Assembly (NCBI RefSeq): GCF_001280595.1
Contig: NZ_LITU01000068.1
Location: forward strand, 60,055-124,054
DNA: 64,000 bases
Origin: Paenibacillus xylanivorans
GTDB taxonomy: Bacteria; Bacillota; Bacilli; Paenibacillales; Paenibacillaceae
Reading direction: 5' to 3'
The position numbers and the translations under genes are program-made. The notes beneath the pieces are model-generated. The model made no database searches. It was not told where the DNA came from and saw nothing but the letters and a program-made list of their open reading frames with translations. Shown in pieces: positions 27,645 to 35,932 of this stretch. Numbering within the stretch: the first letter of the stretch is position 1; the number at the start of each line of letters is the position of its first letter.

Positions 27645-28534
27645 CAGTTTTCCGCCCCTTTCCGGTTAGTCATCCAGTATTGCAGCGCCGACAGCACCAG
27701 CAGGATCACGAATAAAATATAGGACATCGTTGCGGCATAACCAAGGTTGTTGTTCTTGAATCCAGTCTGATAGATTAATTGAATAATCGGACGTGTCTGA
27801 TCCAGCGGTCCCCCGCCCGTAATGACATAAATCTGCATAAAGACCTTGTATGAAGCGATGATCTGCAACATGGTTATGGTTTTGGTCAATGGTTTCAAAT
27901 AAGGAAGTGTAATCCTCCAGAATATTTGATTATCACTTGCACCATCCAGCCTTGCTGCTTCATAAATTTCATCCGGTATTTCCTGCATGGCGGAAAGATA
28001 CAAAATAAAGTTAAATCCGACTGTCCACCACAAGGTAATTACGGTAATAACGACCCAAGCGAGCCCGGTTTCCGTCAGCCAGAAAATTTCGGAATTTTGA
28101 GGCAATAATTGGACAAGATGCAGGACGGAATTGACAAATCCCGTGTAAGGCTGAAATACGAATAAACCCAGATAAGCTGCGACGGCGACGGAGAGTACGC
28201 TTGGTATAAAGAAGATGATGCGGTAGAACTTTTGCAAAGACGATTTACGGTTGGCAATCATAGCCAGCAGAATCGCGAGTATAATCATGGTCGGTGTACT
28301 CAAGAAAACAAAAAAGGTAGAATGCCAGATCGCTTCCCAAACCTCTCTGTCCTGAAGAACTTTTCGGAAGTTATCCAGGCCAACAAAATCCATTTTCTTG
28401 ATCAATGTCCATTTGTAGAAGGTCATCTCCACGCCTTTAATCATGGGCCAGATCGTAAATAAACCATAAACAATTAAGAATGGAAGCAGAAATACCAATG
28501 CCTGCAAATCCGCTCTCATTTTTTTGATCTTCAT
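27644..28534 (-). CDS. Carbohydrate ABC transporter permease (CUT1, MalF type)
   Basis: 296 residues, first membrane segment ALVFLLPFLIVYGLFTIWPM, and the coupling loop EAARLDGASDNQIFWRITLP near residue 210. The ATG at 28534 follows AAAGGGGAG; an upstream in-frame start would cover this ribosome binding site. It is the first permease after the binding protein, with an 88-bp spacer that can form a long-range CAAGCCG/CGGCTTG stem (28560-28605). Confidence 0.92.
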   Translation of the reverse strand: MKIKKMRADLQALVFLLPFLIVYGLFTIWPMIKGVEMTFYKWTLIKKMDFVGLDNFRKVLQDREVWEAIWHSTFFVFLSTPTMIILAILLAMIANRKSSLQKFYRIIFFIPSVLSVAVAAYLGLFVFQPYTGFVNSVLHLVQLLPQNSEIFWLTETGLAWVVITVITLWWTVGFNFILYLSAMQEIPDEIYEAARLDGASDNQIFWRITLPYLKPLTKTITMLQIIASYKVFMQIYVITGGGPLDQTRPIIQLIYQTGFKNNNLGYAATMSYILFVILLVLSALQYWMTNRKGAEN

Positions 28535-28559
28535 ATGCGTCTCCCCTTTGATTGGCACA

Positions 28560-28605
28560 CAAGCCGGCGATTTCTTGTCTACAGATGATGACTACGCACG
28601 GCTTG
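28560..28605 (-). promoter_or_regulatory. Possible intra-operon hairpin between binding protein and permeases
   Basis: CAAGCCG (28560-28566) can pair with CGGCTTG (28599-28605) across a 32-nt loop. Such stems often follow binding-protein genes and raise their expression relative to permeases. The long loop makes it tentative. Confidence 0.3.
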
Positions 28606-28622
28606 CGTGACCCGTCTTCCTT

Positions 28623-29915
28623 CTATTCGCTCAGTATTTTCTGAATGGCTGTCTCCATGTTGTTCATGGCATCCGCAGGGGTCATTTTGTTCATCCATAC
28701 TTCATTCAAAAATTTAAAGGCAGCTTCATCGCGGATTTGTGCATTTTTGGTGGAATGTTTGCTGAATTTCACCACACTTGCCACTTCGGAATAATCGCTG
28801 CGGTATGGCAGATCCTTGAATTCCTGTTTTTCCAGTACGGAAGGCTTGGATGGAATATGTCCAGCTTTCGCCCAGACCTGACCATTGTCAGCAACCCAGT
28901 CAGCAAAGATCATTGCTGCCTTGCGTTTAGCTGGGTCCTCATCTTTAGTCAGTGGCAAAACAATCGTGTGAGAATCTCCCCATGTTGCTTCCTGATCGTA
29001 GAATTTCGGAATTGGCATGGCTCCAAACTCAAGTCCTTTGGTGGATTCCCATGTTCCTGTCGTCCAGACACCTGTCATGATAATGGCGGCTGTGCCACTT
29101 TGAAAATTTTTATAAAAGTCCGGATCATTTTTCTTGATATAGCCTTCGGTATAAAGCTTCTGGATATAGTCTGCGGCTTTGATGCCTTTCTCCTTATCAA
29201 TGGCTGCGGACTTCAGATCATCCGACACCACGTCGTTGCCACCCAACTGGGAGTACAGCGACCACCACAAGCGATAAGGGTCATCATTATTATTGGACAA
29301 TGCAAACGGGGTAGTTTTAGCAGGCAGCTTCTCTTTTAACGTTTGAAGGAAACTTACAAATCCGTCAGCTGATTGTTCCAGAATCGGTTTCCCGTCTTCA
29401 CCAAGCAAGCCTGCATCTTTTAAAAGTTTTTTGTTGTAGAACATGATAAAGGGATGTGTGTCAATAGGGACCGCATAATGTTGACCTTCTACGGTAACCG
29501 CATCCAAAAGATTCTGGTTATAGGTGTTCCAATCCACACCTGCATCCGTAGCGGGAGTATCTAGCTCTGTAACTACTCCTTGATCAATCAGATCAGGAAG
29601 TCTGGAGGAATGGGAGATGCCAATGTCCGGTCCATTACCGTTACCAACAGCTGTAACGAGTTTCGTATAGTACTCGCCCCAGGCCAATTTGGTATTCTTG
29701 ACTTCAATGTCCGGGTGGGTTTTGTTGAATTCATCGACCAATGTCTGCATATTGGCGCCATCACCACCATCGAACAGCGTCCAGAAGGACAATGTCACTT
29801 TTCCATCACCGGAGCCACTATCCCCAGCCCCGTTACTGCCTCCGCTACATGCACTTAAAACGGTAGAGAATGAGAGCAATAATATCAGTGCTAACCTGCC
29901 GATCTTCTTTTTCAT
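28623..29915 (-). CDS. Extracellular sugar-binding lipoprotein (MalE-like family 1)
   Basis: A 430-residue lipoprotein: MKKKIGRLALILLLSFSTV, lipobox LSAC (Cys23), then a Gly/Ser linker. TLSFWTLFDGGDGANMQTLVDEFNK-like sequence follows, typical of CUT1 family-1 binding proteins. It is the first gene of the operon with two permeases, two GH2 enzymes and an epimerase. AAAGGGG precedes the ATG. It is under a consensus promoter overlapped by a cre site. The ligand is unknown but presumably an oligosaccharide with a GH2-cleavable bond. Confidence 0.92.
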   Translation of the reverse strand: MKKKIGRLALILLLSFSTVLSACSGGSNGAGDSGSGDGKVTLSFWTLFDGGDGANMQTLVDEFNKTHPDIEVKNTKLAWGEYYTKLVTAVGNGNGPDIGISHSSRLPDLIDQGVVTELDTPATDAGVDWNTYNQNLLDAVTVEGQHYAVPIDTHPFIMFYNKKLLKDAGLLGEDGKPILEQSADGFVSFLQTLKEKLPAKTTPFALSNNNDDPYRLWWSLYSQLGGNDVVSDDLKSAAIDKEKGIKAADYIQKLYTEGYIKKNDPDFYKNFQSGTAAIIMTGVWTTGTWESTKGLEFGAMPIPKFYDQEATWGDSHTIVLPLTKDEDPAKRKAAMIFADWVADNGQVWAKAGHIPSKPSVLEKQEFKDLPYRSDYSEVASVVKFSKHSTKNAQIRDEAAFKFLNEVWMNKMTPADAMNNMETAIQKILSE

Positions 29916-29941
29916 GCGAGTATCCCCTTTACTCTAATTTG

Positions 29942-29987
29942 TAGATACAAACGATATAATTGTTTTGTTACATTATTACTGTATCTA
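29942..29987. promoter_or_regulatory. Inverted repeats in the GH2 operon leader (candidate ArsR-type operator)
   Basis: GATACAAA (29944-29951) and TTTGTTACA (29964-29972) form an imperfect inverted repeat also found at the regulator promoter (31114-31138). An outer repeat TAGATAC (29942-29948) / GTATCTA (29981-29987) surrounds it. The site is just downstream of the promoter. Confidence 0.5.
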
Positions 29988-29993
29988 TAGGGG

Positions 29994-30030
29994 ATTATAT
30001 AAGGGTATTTCGCATGTGTCAACGCTTTCA
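29994..30030 (-). promoter_or_regulatory. Consensus promoter with overlapping cre site, GH2 operon
   Basis: Minus strand: TTGACA (30017-30022), 17 bp, TATAAT (29994-29999), a perfect consensus. The cre TGAAAGCGTTGACA (30017-30030) fits TGWNANCGNTNNCA at every fixed position and shares the -35 box, so CcpA binding would block RNA polymerase. Confidence 0.85.
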
Positions 30031-30057
30031 AACATATTTAATGTAATTATTAATTAA

Positions 30058-30098
30058 AAAAAGGCCTTAGTTACATAATATCTGCAACCAAGGCCTTT
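30058..30098 (-). terminator. Terminator of the ArsR-type regulator gene
   Basis: AAGGCCTTAGTT (30061-30072) pairs with AACCAAGGCCTT (30086-30097) with one mismatch. The minus strand continues with TTTTTTTAATT. Confidence 0.85.
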
Positions 30099-30113
30099 CT
30101 CCCTTATGGCATT

Positions 30114-31043
30114 CTAATGAATAGCATAATGTACAGTCATTTTGATATTTTGGTCATAATCTCCAAATTGTCTTCCAAAGAGATTTACCCCTCCTTGATG
30201 AACGGCATCCGGTTTAATGCCAATCCGCACCCTTAATTTGTGGCTGTTCTGGAGGTTAAGCTGATCCAGATCTACTGCTGAAATTTTCTCCATATCCAGC
30301 GTCGTTTTATTTTTATCCACTCGCCATGTCTTTAATAATCCATACTGTGTTGACCATTCAAACCACCAAGCCGGGTTGAGCTTTCCGCGCCGATCTCCAA
30401 AGTCACCAGGACATGTCCACATGCCAATTTCCACACCGTTAATCCATACGGAGATATCGGAAGGCCAATTATGATCGTAGTTCGGTGCCTCAGAACACAT
30501 CTCCATAGACAGTTCCAGTGATTCGATTACCGCTTCTCTCGGAATCTCCAGCGGCATCAAATATTCGACATATCCCTTGCGAAACCACATAATCTGCGCT
30601 CCAACATGCTTTGGATGAAAAAAGCTGGCAGGTTCATCCTCACGAATGATCATACCCTCGCCATTCGCCATGCCGCAGGTTGGTGACACTTCACAGTCAC
30701 TATAGTGACCAATAGGCATATCCACTTCGTATACCTGAATATCACCTTTGGGAATTGCTTTCTCCAGATTAAGAGCAATATGAATATCATCGTAATTGCG
30801 ACTGCATACCTTCATGGCCCCGCGAGAGGCGGGCAGCAGTTCCGTATTTATCAGCCGTGCCGCTTCCAAAACCTTGATATTACTGGCTACTGTCGATACC
30901 GGAAGTTTGAGAGCTTCCGCGATTTCTACTATATTCAGGTTTTGGGAAATCAGCAGTCGGAGAATATCCACTCTGGATCGGGTCGATAAAGCATGTGTAA
31001 CCGTGACCAGCTCATCCGGATTATCAAAACTCAGCTCAAGCAT
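30114..31043 (-). CDS. ArsR-type HTH regulator with large C-terminal domain
   Basis: The first 80 residues form an ArsR-like winged helix (LSTRSRVDILRLLI; IVEIAEALKLPVSTVASNIKVL). The remaining 230 residues, rich in Trp and Asp, include EMCSEAPNYDHNWPSDISVW and WTCPGDFGDRRGKLNPAWW and look like a beta-rich ligand-binding domain; I cannot name its fold. No typical ArsR metal-binding cysteine motif is evident in the HTH. The ATG at 31043 follows AGAGGTGG. It is upstream of and co-oriented with the GH2 sugar operon, and shares an inverted repeat with it, so it probably senses a sugar and regulates that operon and itself. Confidence 0.85.
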   Translation of the reverse strand: MLELSFDNPDELVTVTHALSTRSRVDILRLLISQNLNIVEIAEALKLPVSTVASNIKVLEAARLINTELLPASRGAMKVCSRNYDDIHIALNLEKAIPKGDIQVYEVDMPIGHYSDCEVSPTCGMANGEGMIIREDEPASFFHPKHVGAQIMWFRKGYVEYLMPLEIPREAVIESLELSMEMCSEAPNYDHNWPSDISVWINGVEIGMWTCPGDFGDRRGKLNPAWWFEWSTQYGLLKTWRVDKNKTTLDMEKISAVDLDQLNLQNSHKLRVRIGIKPDAVHQGGVNLFGRQFGDYDQNIKMTVHYAIH

Positions 31044-31111
31044 TCGTTCACCACCTCTTATGTATTTATGAAACAGCAAATGTAATCGAATAGTTTAATT
31101 CAGTCGATAAT

Positions 31112-31140
31112 ATTGTAACAAATCATTTATTTTGTATCAA
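31112..31140 (-). promoter_or_regulatory. Promoter and candidate operator of the ArsR-type regulator
   Basis: Minus strand TTGATA (31135-31140), 17 bp, TACAAT (31112-31117). The inverted repeat TGTAACAAA (31114-31122) / TTTGTATC (31131-31138) covers both boxes, which would give autoregulation. Confidence 0.6.
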
Positions 31141-31220
31141 ATTACTTTTTACTTCATCATTCTTCTTATTTTTCATACAATTTCTGGAGTGTCGCCTATC
31201 GTAATAAAACTTATAGCCTA

Positions 31221-31258
31221 ACCCAAAAAATCCGCCATGTTTGGCGGATTTTTTGGGT
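31221..31258. terminator. Terminator of the P450 gene
   Basis: A perfect 16-bp stem (31221-31236 with 31243-31258) with internal A6/T6 tracts and a 6-nt loop; it is symmetric and could work on both strands. It follows the P450 stop at 31300. Confidence 0.85.
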
Positions 31259-31299
31259 GTATATGTTCCTCTTACCAATAAAAGATCCAACTCTTTGTG

Positions 31300-32562
31300 C
31301 TAAAAAGCGACAGGTAAGGCAGCCAAGCTCTGTGAACTTAGCGCCAAATGCCACTCAATGTTTTCCCGAGGAACATTAAGTCGCAGATTAGGCATGCGTC
31401 TTAACAATGTTGTAAAGGCGATATCTCCCTCCACACGCGCAAGTGGAGCCCCCAAGCAGGAATGAATGCCATGGCCAAAAGCAAGATGACGATTAATATG
31501 ACGTGTAACATCCAGATTCTCTGGCTGTTCAAACTGAAGCTCATCCCGATTGGCAGATTTCAACACGGGGATGACCATATCCCCCTTTTTAATCAGTTGT
31601 CCTGCCAGCTCCATATCCTGAGTCGCAAAACGAGGACCAGCAATGGTTGCAGGCCCATTAAAACGCAGCAATTCCTCGACAGCAGACGGGGCCAGACTGA
31701 GATCAGCCTTGAGCTTCTCCAATTGTTCAGGATGATCCAATAACATCATTGCACCTGTAGCAATCAGATTGGATGTCGTCTCATGACCAGCAAAGATCAA
31801 TAACGTTATCATGGATAACAGTTCCGGTTCACTGAGTCGATCGCCCTCTTCTTCTATAGCAATCAATTGACTAATCAAATCATCCGCAGGATGTTTGCGT
31901 TTCTCAGCTACCAGCTGTGCGGTATAGTCACCGAAAGCTTTGAGATGTTCCTCCACTCCCGGTTCACGCACTCCGAGGCCCAGACCATGTGCAATCGCGG
32001 AGGACCATGTCTGGATCTGCGGGCGATCTGCTTTAGGCACTCCCAGCATGTCGGATATCACATGGATCGGTAAGGGATAGGCGTAGTCCTTGACCAAATC
32101 CATCTCGCCCTGGGCTTGAACCTGATCCAGTAATTCATCAGCAATCTGCTGTACACGCGGGCGAAGACTTTCCATATATTTCGGCGTAAAGGCTTTGGAG
32201 ACCAGCCGGCGTAATCTCCGATGATCAGGCTCATCTACAGAGAGCATCGATTTTCCGGTGAAGAACGTCGGAGGGGCATCTGGATCTGTGTTCTCTACAT
32301 AGGCTTTCAGAATATTCTCATTACCGTCGATGGAGAGAGGGTCTACCGTGAAGTGGGCATGATCTTTGAGTACCTGTGAAGCTTCTTCCATTCGTGTGAC
32401 CAACCACTGCCCGCGATCTGTACCACCCATTGGCAAAGATACTGGAATAACAGGACCTGTATCACGCAACTGCTTGATAAGTGAAAACGGGTTTTCACCA
32501 CTATCCCCACTAAACAGGCTCAGCGCTGCTTGTTGTGAAGCATTAAGATCTAACTCGCTCAT
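31300..32562 (-). CDS. Cytochrome P450
   Basis: A 420-residue soluble bacterial P450. The I-helix motif FAGHETTSN, the ExxR region (AVEELLRF and the K-helix), and the haem-binding loop FGHGIHSCLG with Cys369 are all present. Resembles the CYP107/CYP109 group. The ATG at 32562 follows AAAGGGTGG; a GTG upstream lies inside that ribosome binding site. It is 35 bp downstream of the isochorismatase-like gene, with which it probably forms an operon controlled by the divergent TetR regulator. Needs redox partners not encoded nearby. Substrate unknown; fatty acids or a xenobiotic are possible. Confidence 0.92.
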   Translation of the reverse strand: MSELDLNASQQAALSLFSGDSGENPFSLIKQLRDTGPVIPVSLPMGGTDRGQWLVTRMEEASQVLKDHAHFTVDPLSIDGNENILKAYVENTDPDAPPTFFTGKSMLSVDEPDHRRLRRLVSKAFTPKYMESLRPRVQQIADELLDQVQAQGEMDLVKDYAYPLPIHVISDMLGVPKADRPQIQTWSSAIAHGLGLGVREPGVEEHLKAFGDYTAQLVAEKRKHPADDLISQLIAIEEEGDRLSEPELLSMITLLIFAGHETTSNLIATGAMMLLDHPEQLEKLKADLSLAPSAVEELLRFNGPATIAGPRFATQDMELAGQLIKKGDMVIPVLKSANRDELQFEQPENLDVTRHINRHLAFGHGIHSCLGAPLARVEGDIAFTTLLRRMPNLRLNVPRENIEWHLALSSQSLAALPVAF

Positions 32563-32597
32563 TATAACCACCCTTTCGCTTCGACAATTTTATTAGG

Positions 32598-33188
32598 TTA
32601 AATTAATGCATTTATCCAATCATCTACAGCCAACACATCGGCCTGTTGGGGGAATACACTCTCGACGAGAACACGATGAACTTCAGGGTCCCTGTCCAGA
32701 CAAGCATCAGAAAGTACGGTCAGCGCGTAGTCCTTATCCGCCGCTTCACATAATGTAGAAAGAACTACTCCGCTTGTTGCGATACCACTGAGAACCAGTG
32801 TATTGATGCCATGGGATTGAAGGAGGTTTTCCAATTCACTTCCCGAGAATCCACTGACGCGGAACTTGTCCACAATGAACTCTTCTGGGAGCGACTGCAC
32901 CGACTCATGAATGTCCATTGCCACTTTCATCGCCGGATTGGCTTCGTTTCCATCACCGCGGCTAGACTTTTTTCCAAACAACTTGTTGCGCTCACTTATT
33001 GGAGGAACTTCCTGGCGATGACCAACCTTCACAAAAATCACGGGTACGTTATGTCTGCGAGCTGCTTCTACCGCTTTCTGAAACGGCAACAGTGCATCCT
33101 CGTGCTTCGCATATTGCGATACAATGATATTCTGTATATCCATGACCAGAAGTGCAGCTTTGTTATGATGACTCTCCACAGGTTGCAC
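32598..33188 (-). CDS. Isochorismatase-family hydrolase lacking the usual nucleophilic Cys
   Basis: A 196-residue protein with the catalytic Asp in LLVMDIQN and the Lys in EFIVDKFRVSGF. The third catalytic position, Cys in the TxxCV motif of nicotinamidase-like cysteine hydrolases, reads TSGVV here. A different Cys occurs five residues further on (STLCEAA). It may therefore act like true isochorismatases, which do not need Cys, or have another role. It is the first gene of the unit with the P450; the promoter region contains two TetR-type palindromes. Confidence 0.85.
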   Translation of the reverse strand: MQPVESHHNKAALLVMDIQNIIVSQYAKHEDALLPFQKAVEAARRHNVPVIFVKVGHRQEVPPISERNKLFGKKSSRGDGNEANPAMKVAMDIHESVQSLPEEFIVDKFRVSGFSGSELENLLQSHGINTLVLSGIATSGVVLSTLCEAADKDYALTVLSDACLDRDPEVHRVLVESVFPQQADVLAVDDWINALI

Positions 33189-33212
33189 ATCCCTCTCATT
33201 TTGATTAAGATT

Positions 33213-33269
33213 AAGGGGAGAACTCTCCGCTTAATCTCTTCTTGATATTAAACGGAGAGTTCTCCCCTT
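33213..33269. promoter_or_regulatory. Two palindromic TetR-type operators in a divergent promoter region
   Basis: AAGGGGAGAACTCTCCG (33213-33229) is repeated as its exact reverse complement at 33253-33269. Each arm contains its own short palindrome GGAGA-2-TCTCC. The sites sit between the isochorismatase/P450 unit and the TetR gene. Confidence 0.75.
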
Positions 33270-33308
33270 GTCAAATTTTGGAGGTTGAAGGATAGGAAGT
33301 GACAGACA

Positions 33309-33905
33309 GTGGATAAAACCAATACAACCTCTCGTTCGGAACGACGGGATGCTGCTGAGAACCGCCAACGTATTTTGAATGTGGCTTTCAGATTATTCGA
33401 GATGCACGGTGTCGAGCGGGTCAGCATGAATCAGATCGCTTCCGAAGCGCAGATTGGAGCGGGCACCTTATACCGCCGATACCGCAACAAGAGTGAGTTA
33501 TGTATGGACTTGATTAAAGATAACGCAGCGCTGTTCTTCGATGATGTGGAGATATATTTGCAGGAGAACGCACAACATCCACCATCTGAGCGCTTGCGTG
33601 GTCTGTTGACGTTGTTTATCCAGTTTAGAGAGAAAAATGCGGAACTGCTCTCGGGCATCGAGAATGCGGTATATCAGGGTTCAGACTCCAGAACCTCAAG
33701 TCCCCTATATGACCAATTGCATCAACAGCTATTCGAATTATTCGAAGAAATAGCAACAGAGACCGACGGATCGCAGTCCATCAGTCTGTTCAAAACGGAC
33801 ATCCTTCTGACCGCCATGAGCAATGATTCGTATCTGTTTCAAAAAAACGTACGCGGCAACTCTCCCGACCGCATTGTGGAGCAGCTCTGTTTAACGTTTC
33901 TTTAA
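33309..33905 (+). CDS. TetR/AcrR family transcriptional regulator
   Basis: A 198-residue TetR protein. The HTH lies at about residues 20-65: RILNVAFRLFEMHGVERVSM, then ASEAQIGAGTLYRRYRNKSEL. The start is GTG at 33309 with AGGAAG upstream. It is divergent from the isochorismatase/P450 pair, and the intervening region holds two identical palindromes, so it is very likely the repressor of both transcripts. Confidence 0.9.
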   Translation: MDKTNTTSRSERRDAAENRQRILNVAFRLFEMHGVERVSMNQIASEAQIGAGTLYRRYRNKSELCMDLIKDNAALFFDDVEIYLQENAQHPPSERLRGLLTLFIQFREKNAELLSGIENAVYQGSDSRTSSPLYDQLHQQLFELFEEIATETDGSQSISLFKTDILLTAMSNDSYLFQKNVRGNSPDRIVEQLCLTFL

Positions 33906-33929
33906 CGTATATGGGTATATGAAAATGCC

Positions 33930-33979
33930 AAAAAGCCTAATTCATGATCGGCAATCTGCCGCTTGAACTAGGCTTTTTT
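33930..33979. terminator. Bidirectional terminator, TetR / GNAT
   Basis: AAAAAGCCTA (33930-33939) pairs with TAGGCTTTTTT (33969-33979), with an inner CGGCA/TGCCG stem. It separates convergent genes. Confidence 0.8.
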
Positions 33980-33995
33980 AGCATGAAGTGTGAAT

Positions 33996-34466
33996 TTATA
34001 ATGTTTTGATATACCATGCATCACAAGCAAAATGTTCCGTTGCATTTAACGGTGCCTCTAATGGAATAAAACCGCTCTTGATATAGAATTTGTTGGCTGC
34101 GACCATGTTGCTAAGCGTTTCAAGATAACATTGTTCATAATGGTACTTGGCAAAGTCTAGGGAAATCCGAAGCAAATCATATGAAATCCCGGTTCCTCGT
34201 GCTTCTTTCAAAGCATACATCTTCTGCAATTCACAAATATGTGGAAATCCATCAATCGGTCCGATGCCGCAACCAGCTACAATGGTTGAGTTATCCTCAA
34301 CCACCCAATATCTGGAGCCCTCCCGTTGATAAAGGTGATAAAAATCGCCCAAATTTGGATCAGCCCACGCCGTTCCTGTCTTATTGGCCTCAAATTCGAT
34401 CAGGCAACTTCGAATCAGAGACTCTACTTCTTGATTATCTTTTTCCTCTATCTCTCTAATGAACAT
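33996..34466 (-). CDS. GNAT family N-acetyltransferase
   Basis: A 156-residue single-domain protein with the acetyl-CoA-binding region LQKMYALKEARGTGISYDLL at about residues 84-103, followed by NMVAANKFYIKSGF near the C-terminus. Its substrate is unknown. Convergent with the TetR gene, and not obviously part of an operon. Confidence 0.85.
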   Translation of the reverse strand: MFIREIEEKDNQEVESLIRSCLIEFEANKTGTAWADPNLGDFYHLYQREGSRYWVVEDNSTIVAGCGIGPIDGFPHICELQKMYALKEARGTGISYDLLRISLDFAKYHYEQCYLETLSNMVAANKFYIKSGFIPLEAPLNATEHFACDAWYIKTL

Positions 34467-34552
34467 GCAGTAAGCCTCCGCATCATGAAATAATTGCCGC
34501 TCTTAACTGCACAAATTATACTACAATTCTGATGGAACATCCTACAATTCAA

Positions 34553-35731
34553 CTATAATGATACGGAATCACTTGTTTTAGCAGACGGTAACTGCTTAAA
34601 TTTCAACAAACGTCTCACATAGATAATGAACAATAGAAAAGAAATCATAACCGACAAGGCACTAACCATAAACAATATGTGATAGCTCATGTATTCGGAT
34701 ACCAGACCCAGGACCATGGCACCCAGTCCGATACCAAGATCGGTCGCCGTCGAAAAGAAAGCATTGGCTGCCCCTTTCCGATCCTCGGGTGCCAGGCGAA
34801 GCGTTATGGCCTGTAGAGCTGGCTGAGCGGAACCGAAGCCAATCCCGTACAGAACCGCTGAAACGAGCACGCCAAGTAAACTGGTTGAGAAGCTCAGCAC
34901 AATCAATGCGAGAATCGCAATGATAAGAGCCGGAACAATGACTGCTGTCTCTCCTTTCTTATCGGACAGCTTCCCGGCAATGGGCCGAGACAGCGCAAGT
35001 GTCGCGGCGTAGACCAGAAAGAATGTGCCGGAATTGACTTTGATCTGCTCGGCAAACAAAGGCACAAACGTAGTAATCCCGCCATATGCAATAAAAAGAA
35101 AAAAGATTGGCGCCATAACAGGCAAGACTGATTTTTCGAAGATTTGGATTTTCTTTTTATTCGTGTGTGGTTGAAATGGCATTTTTGCTCCCAGCGTCAA
35201 AAGTAAGGCCACTACAGACAAACCAACAGCAAAGAGAAACATCGTCTGATATGATGTACCTTGCATAATCCCCAGACCAATCATGGGGCCAACCGCCATT
35301 GCCAGCGTCATAGACGTACTAAACCACCCCATGCCTTCCCCGCGCCGAGCGGATGGAATCATATCCGTGACGGCTGTCATCATGGAAGTCGTGGAAACGG
35401 CCCAGCTCATTCCATGCACGATACGTAGTCCAATCAGCATGATGATTCCACCAACCCAGTTATACATATACATCGCCAATATAAACAGAAGCAAACCCCC
35501 GATCATAAACGGACGTCTGCCGAATCGATCCAGTAGTCCACCGACAAAAGGACGAAGAACGACGGAAGATAACATTAACGCTCCCATCGCCAAGCCCACC
35601 TGTTTTTCATTGCCACCCATCTCTTTAATGAAAAGAGGCAGTGTGGGATACAGCATATAAAATGCAGTAAATAAAAAAAGCAAACCCAGCGTCATCAGAA
35701 TAAATGACTTCGTCCATAAGCGCTGCATCAT
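34553..35731 (-). CDS. MFS efflux transporter
   Basis: A 392-residue protein with about twelve membrane segments and the MFS motif A GGLLDRFGRRPFMIGG near residues 64-79; a second, degenerate copy AGKLSDKKGE lies in the second half. GAGGGGG precedes the ATG, which is doubled (MM). It is divergent from a TetR regulator at 35933 and likely repressed by it. Probable drug or metabolite exporter; substrate unknown. Confidence 0.88.
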   Translation of the reverse strand: MMQRLWTKSFILMTLGLLFLFTAFYMLYPTLPLFIKEMGGNEKQVGLAMGALMLSSVVLRPFVGGLLDRFGRRPFMIGGLLLFILAMYMYNWVGGIIMLIGLRIVHGMSWAVSTTSMMTAVTDMIPSARRGEGMGWFSTSMTLAMAVGPMIGLGIMQGTSYQTMFLFAVGLSVVALLLTLGAKMPFQPHTNKKKIQIFEKSVLPVMAPIFFLFIAYGGITTFVPLFAEQIKVNSGTFFLVYAATLALSRPIAGKLSDKKGETAVIVPALIIAILALIVLSFSTSLLGVLVSAVLYGIGFGSAQPALQAITLRLAPEDRKGAANAFFSTATDLGIGLGAMVLGLVSEYMSYHILFMVSALSVMISFLLFIIYVRRLLKFKQLPSAKTSDSVSL

Positions 35732-35801
35732 TCATCCCCCTCACTTTAGTTATGATAACTATGTTTTGATCTGCTTTTGTATAAAAACACATATTGATAT
35801 A

Positions 35802-35903
35802 TTAATGAACATCTGTTAATAATTATAGACGGAATAAGAAAGCTTACCATTGTTAATTGAACGCATTATGTTAATTAGTGAACATTTAACATACAATTGT
35901 TCA
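35802..35903. promoter_or_regulatory. Candidate operators between MFS and TetR genes
   Basis: AACA-2-TGTT with flanking TTAAT (35802-35820) and the inverted pair TGAACA (35879-35884) / TGTTCA (35898-35903). Several GTTAAT/GAACA half-sites recur in this AT-rich divergent region. It is a plausible binding zone for the TetR protein. Confidence 0.4.
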
Positions 35904-35932
35904 TTATCCTTAGAAAGTTTGGTGAGGATCAC

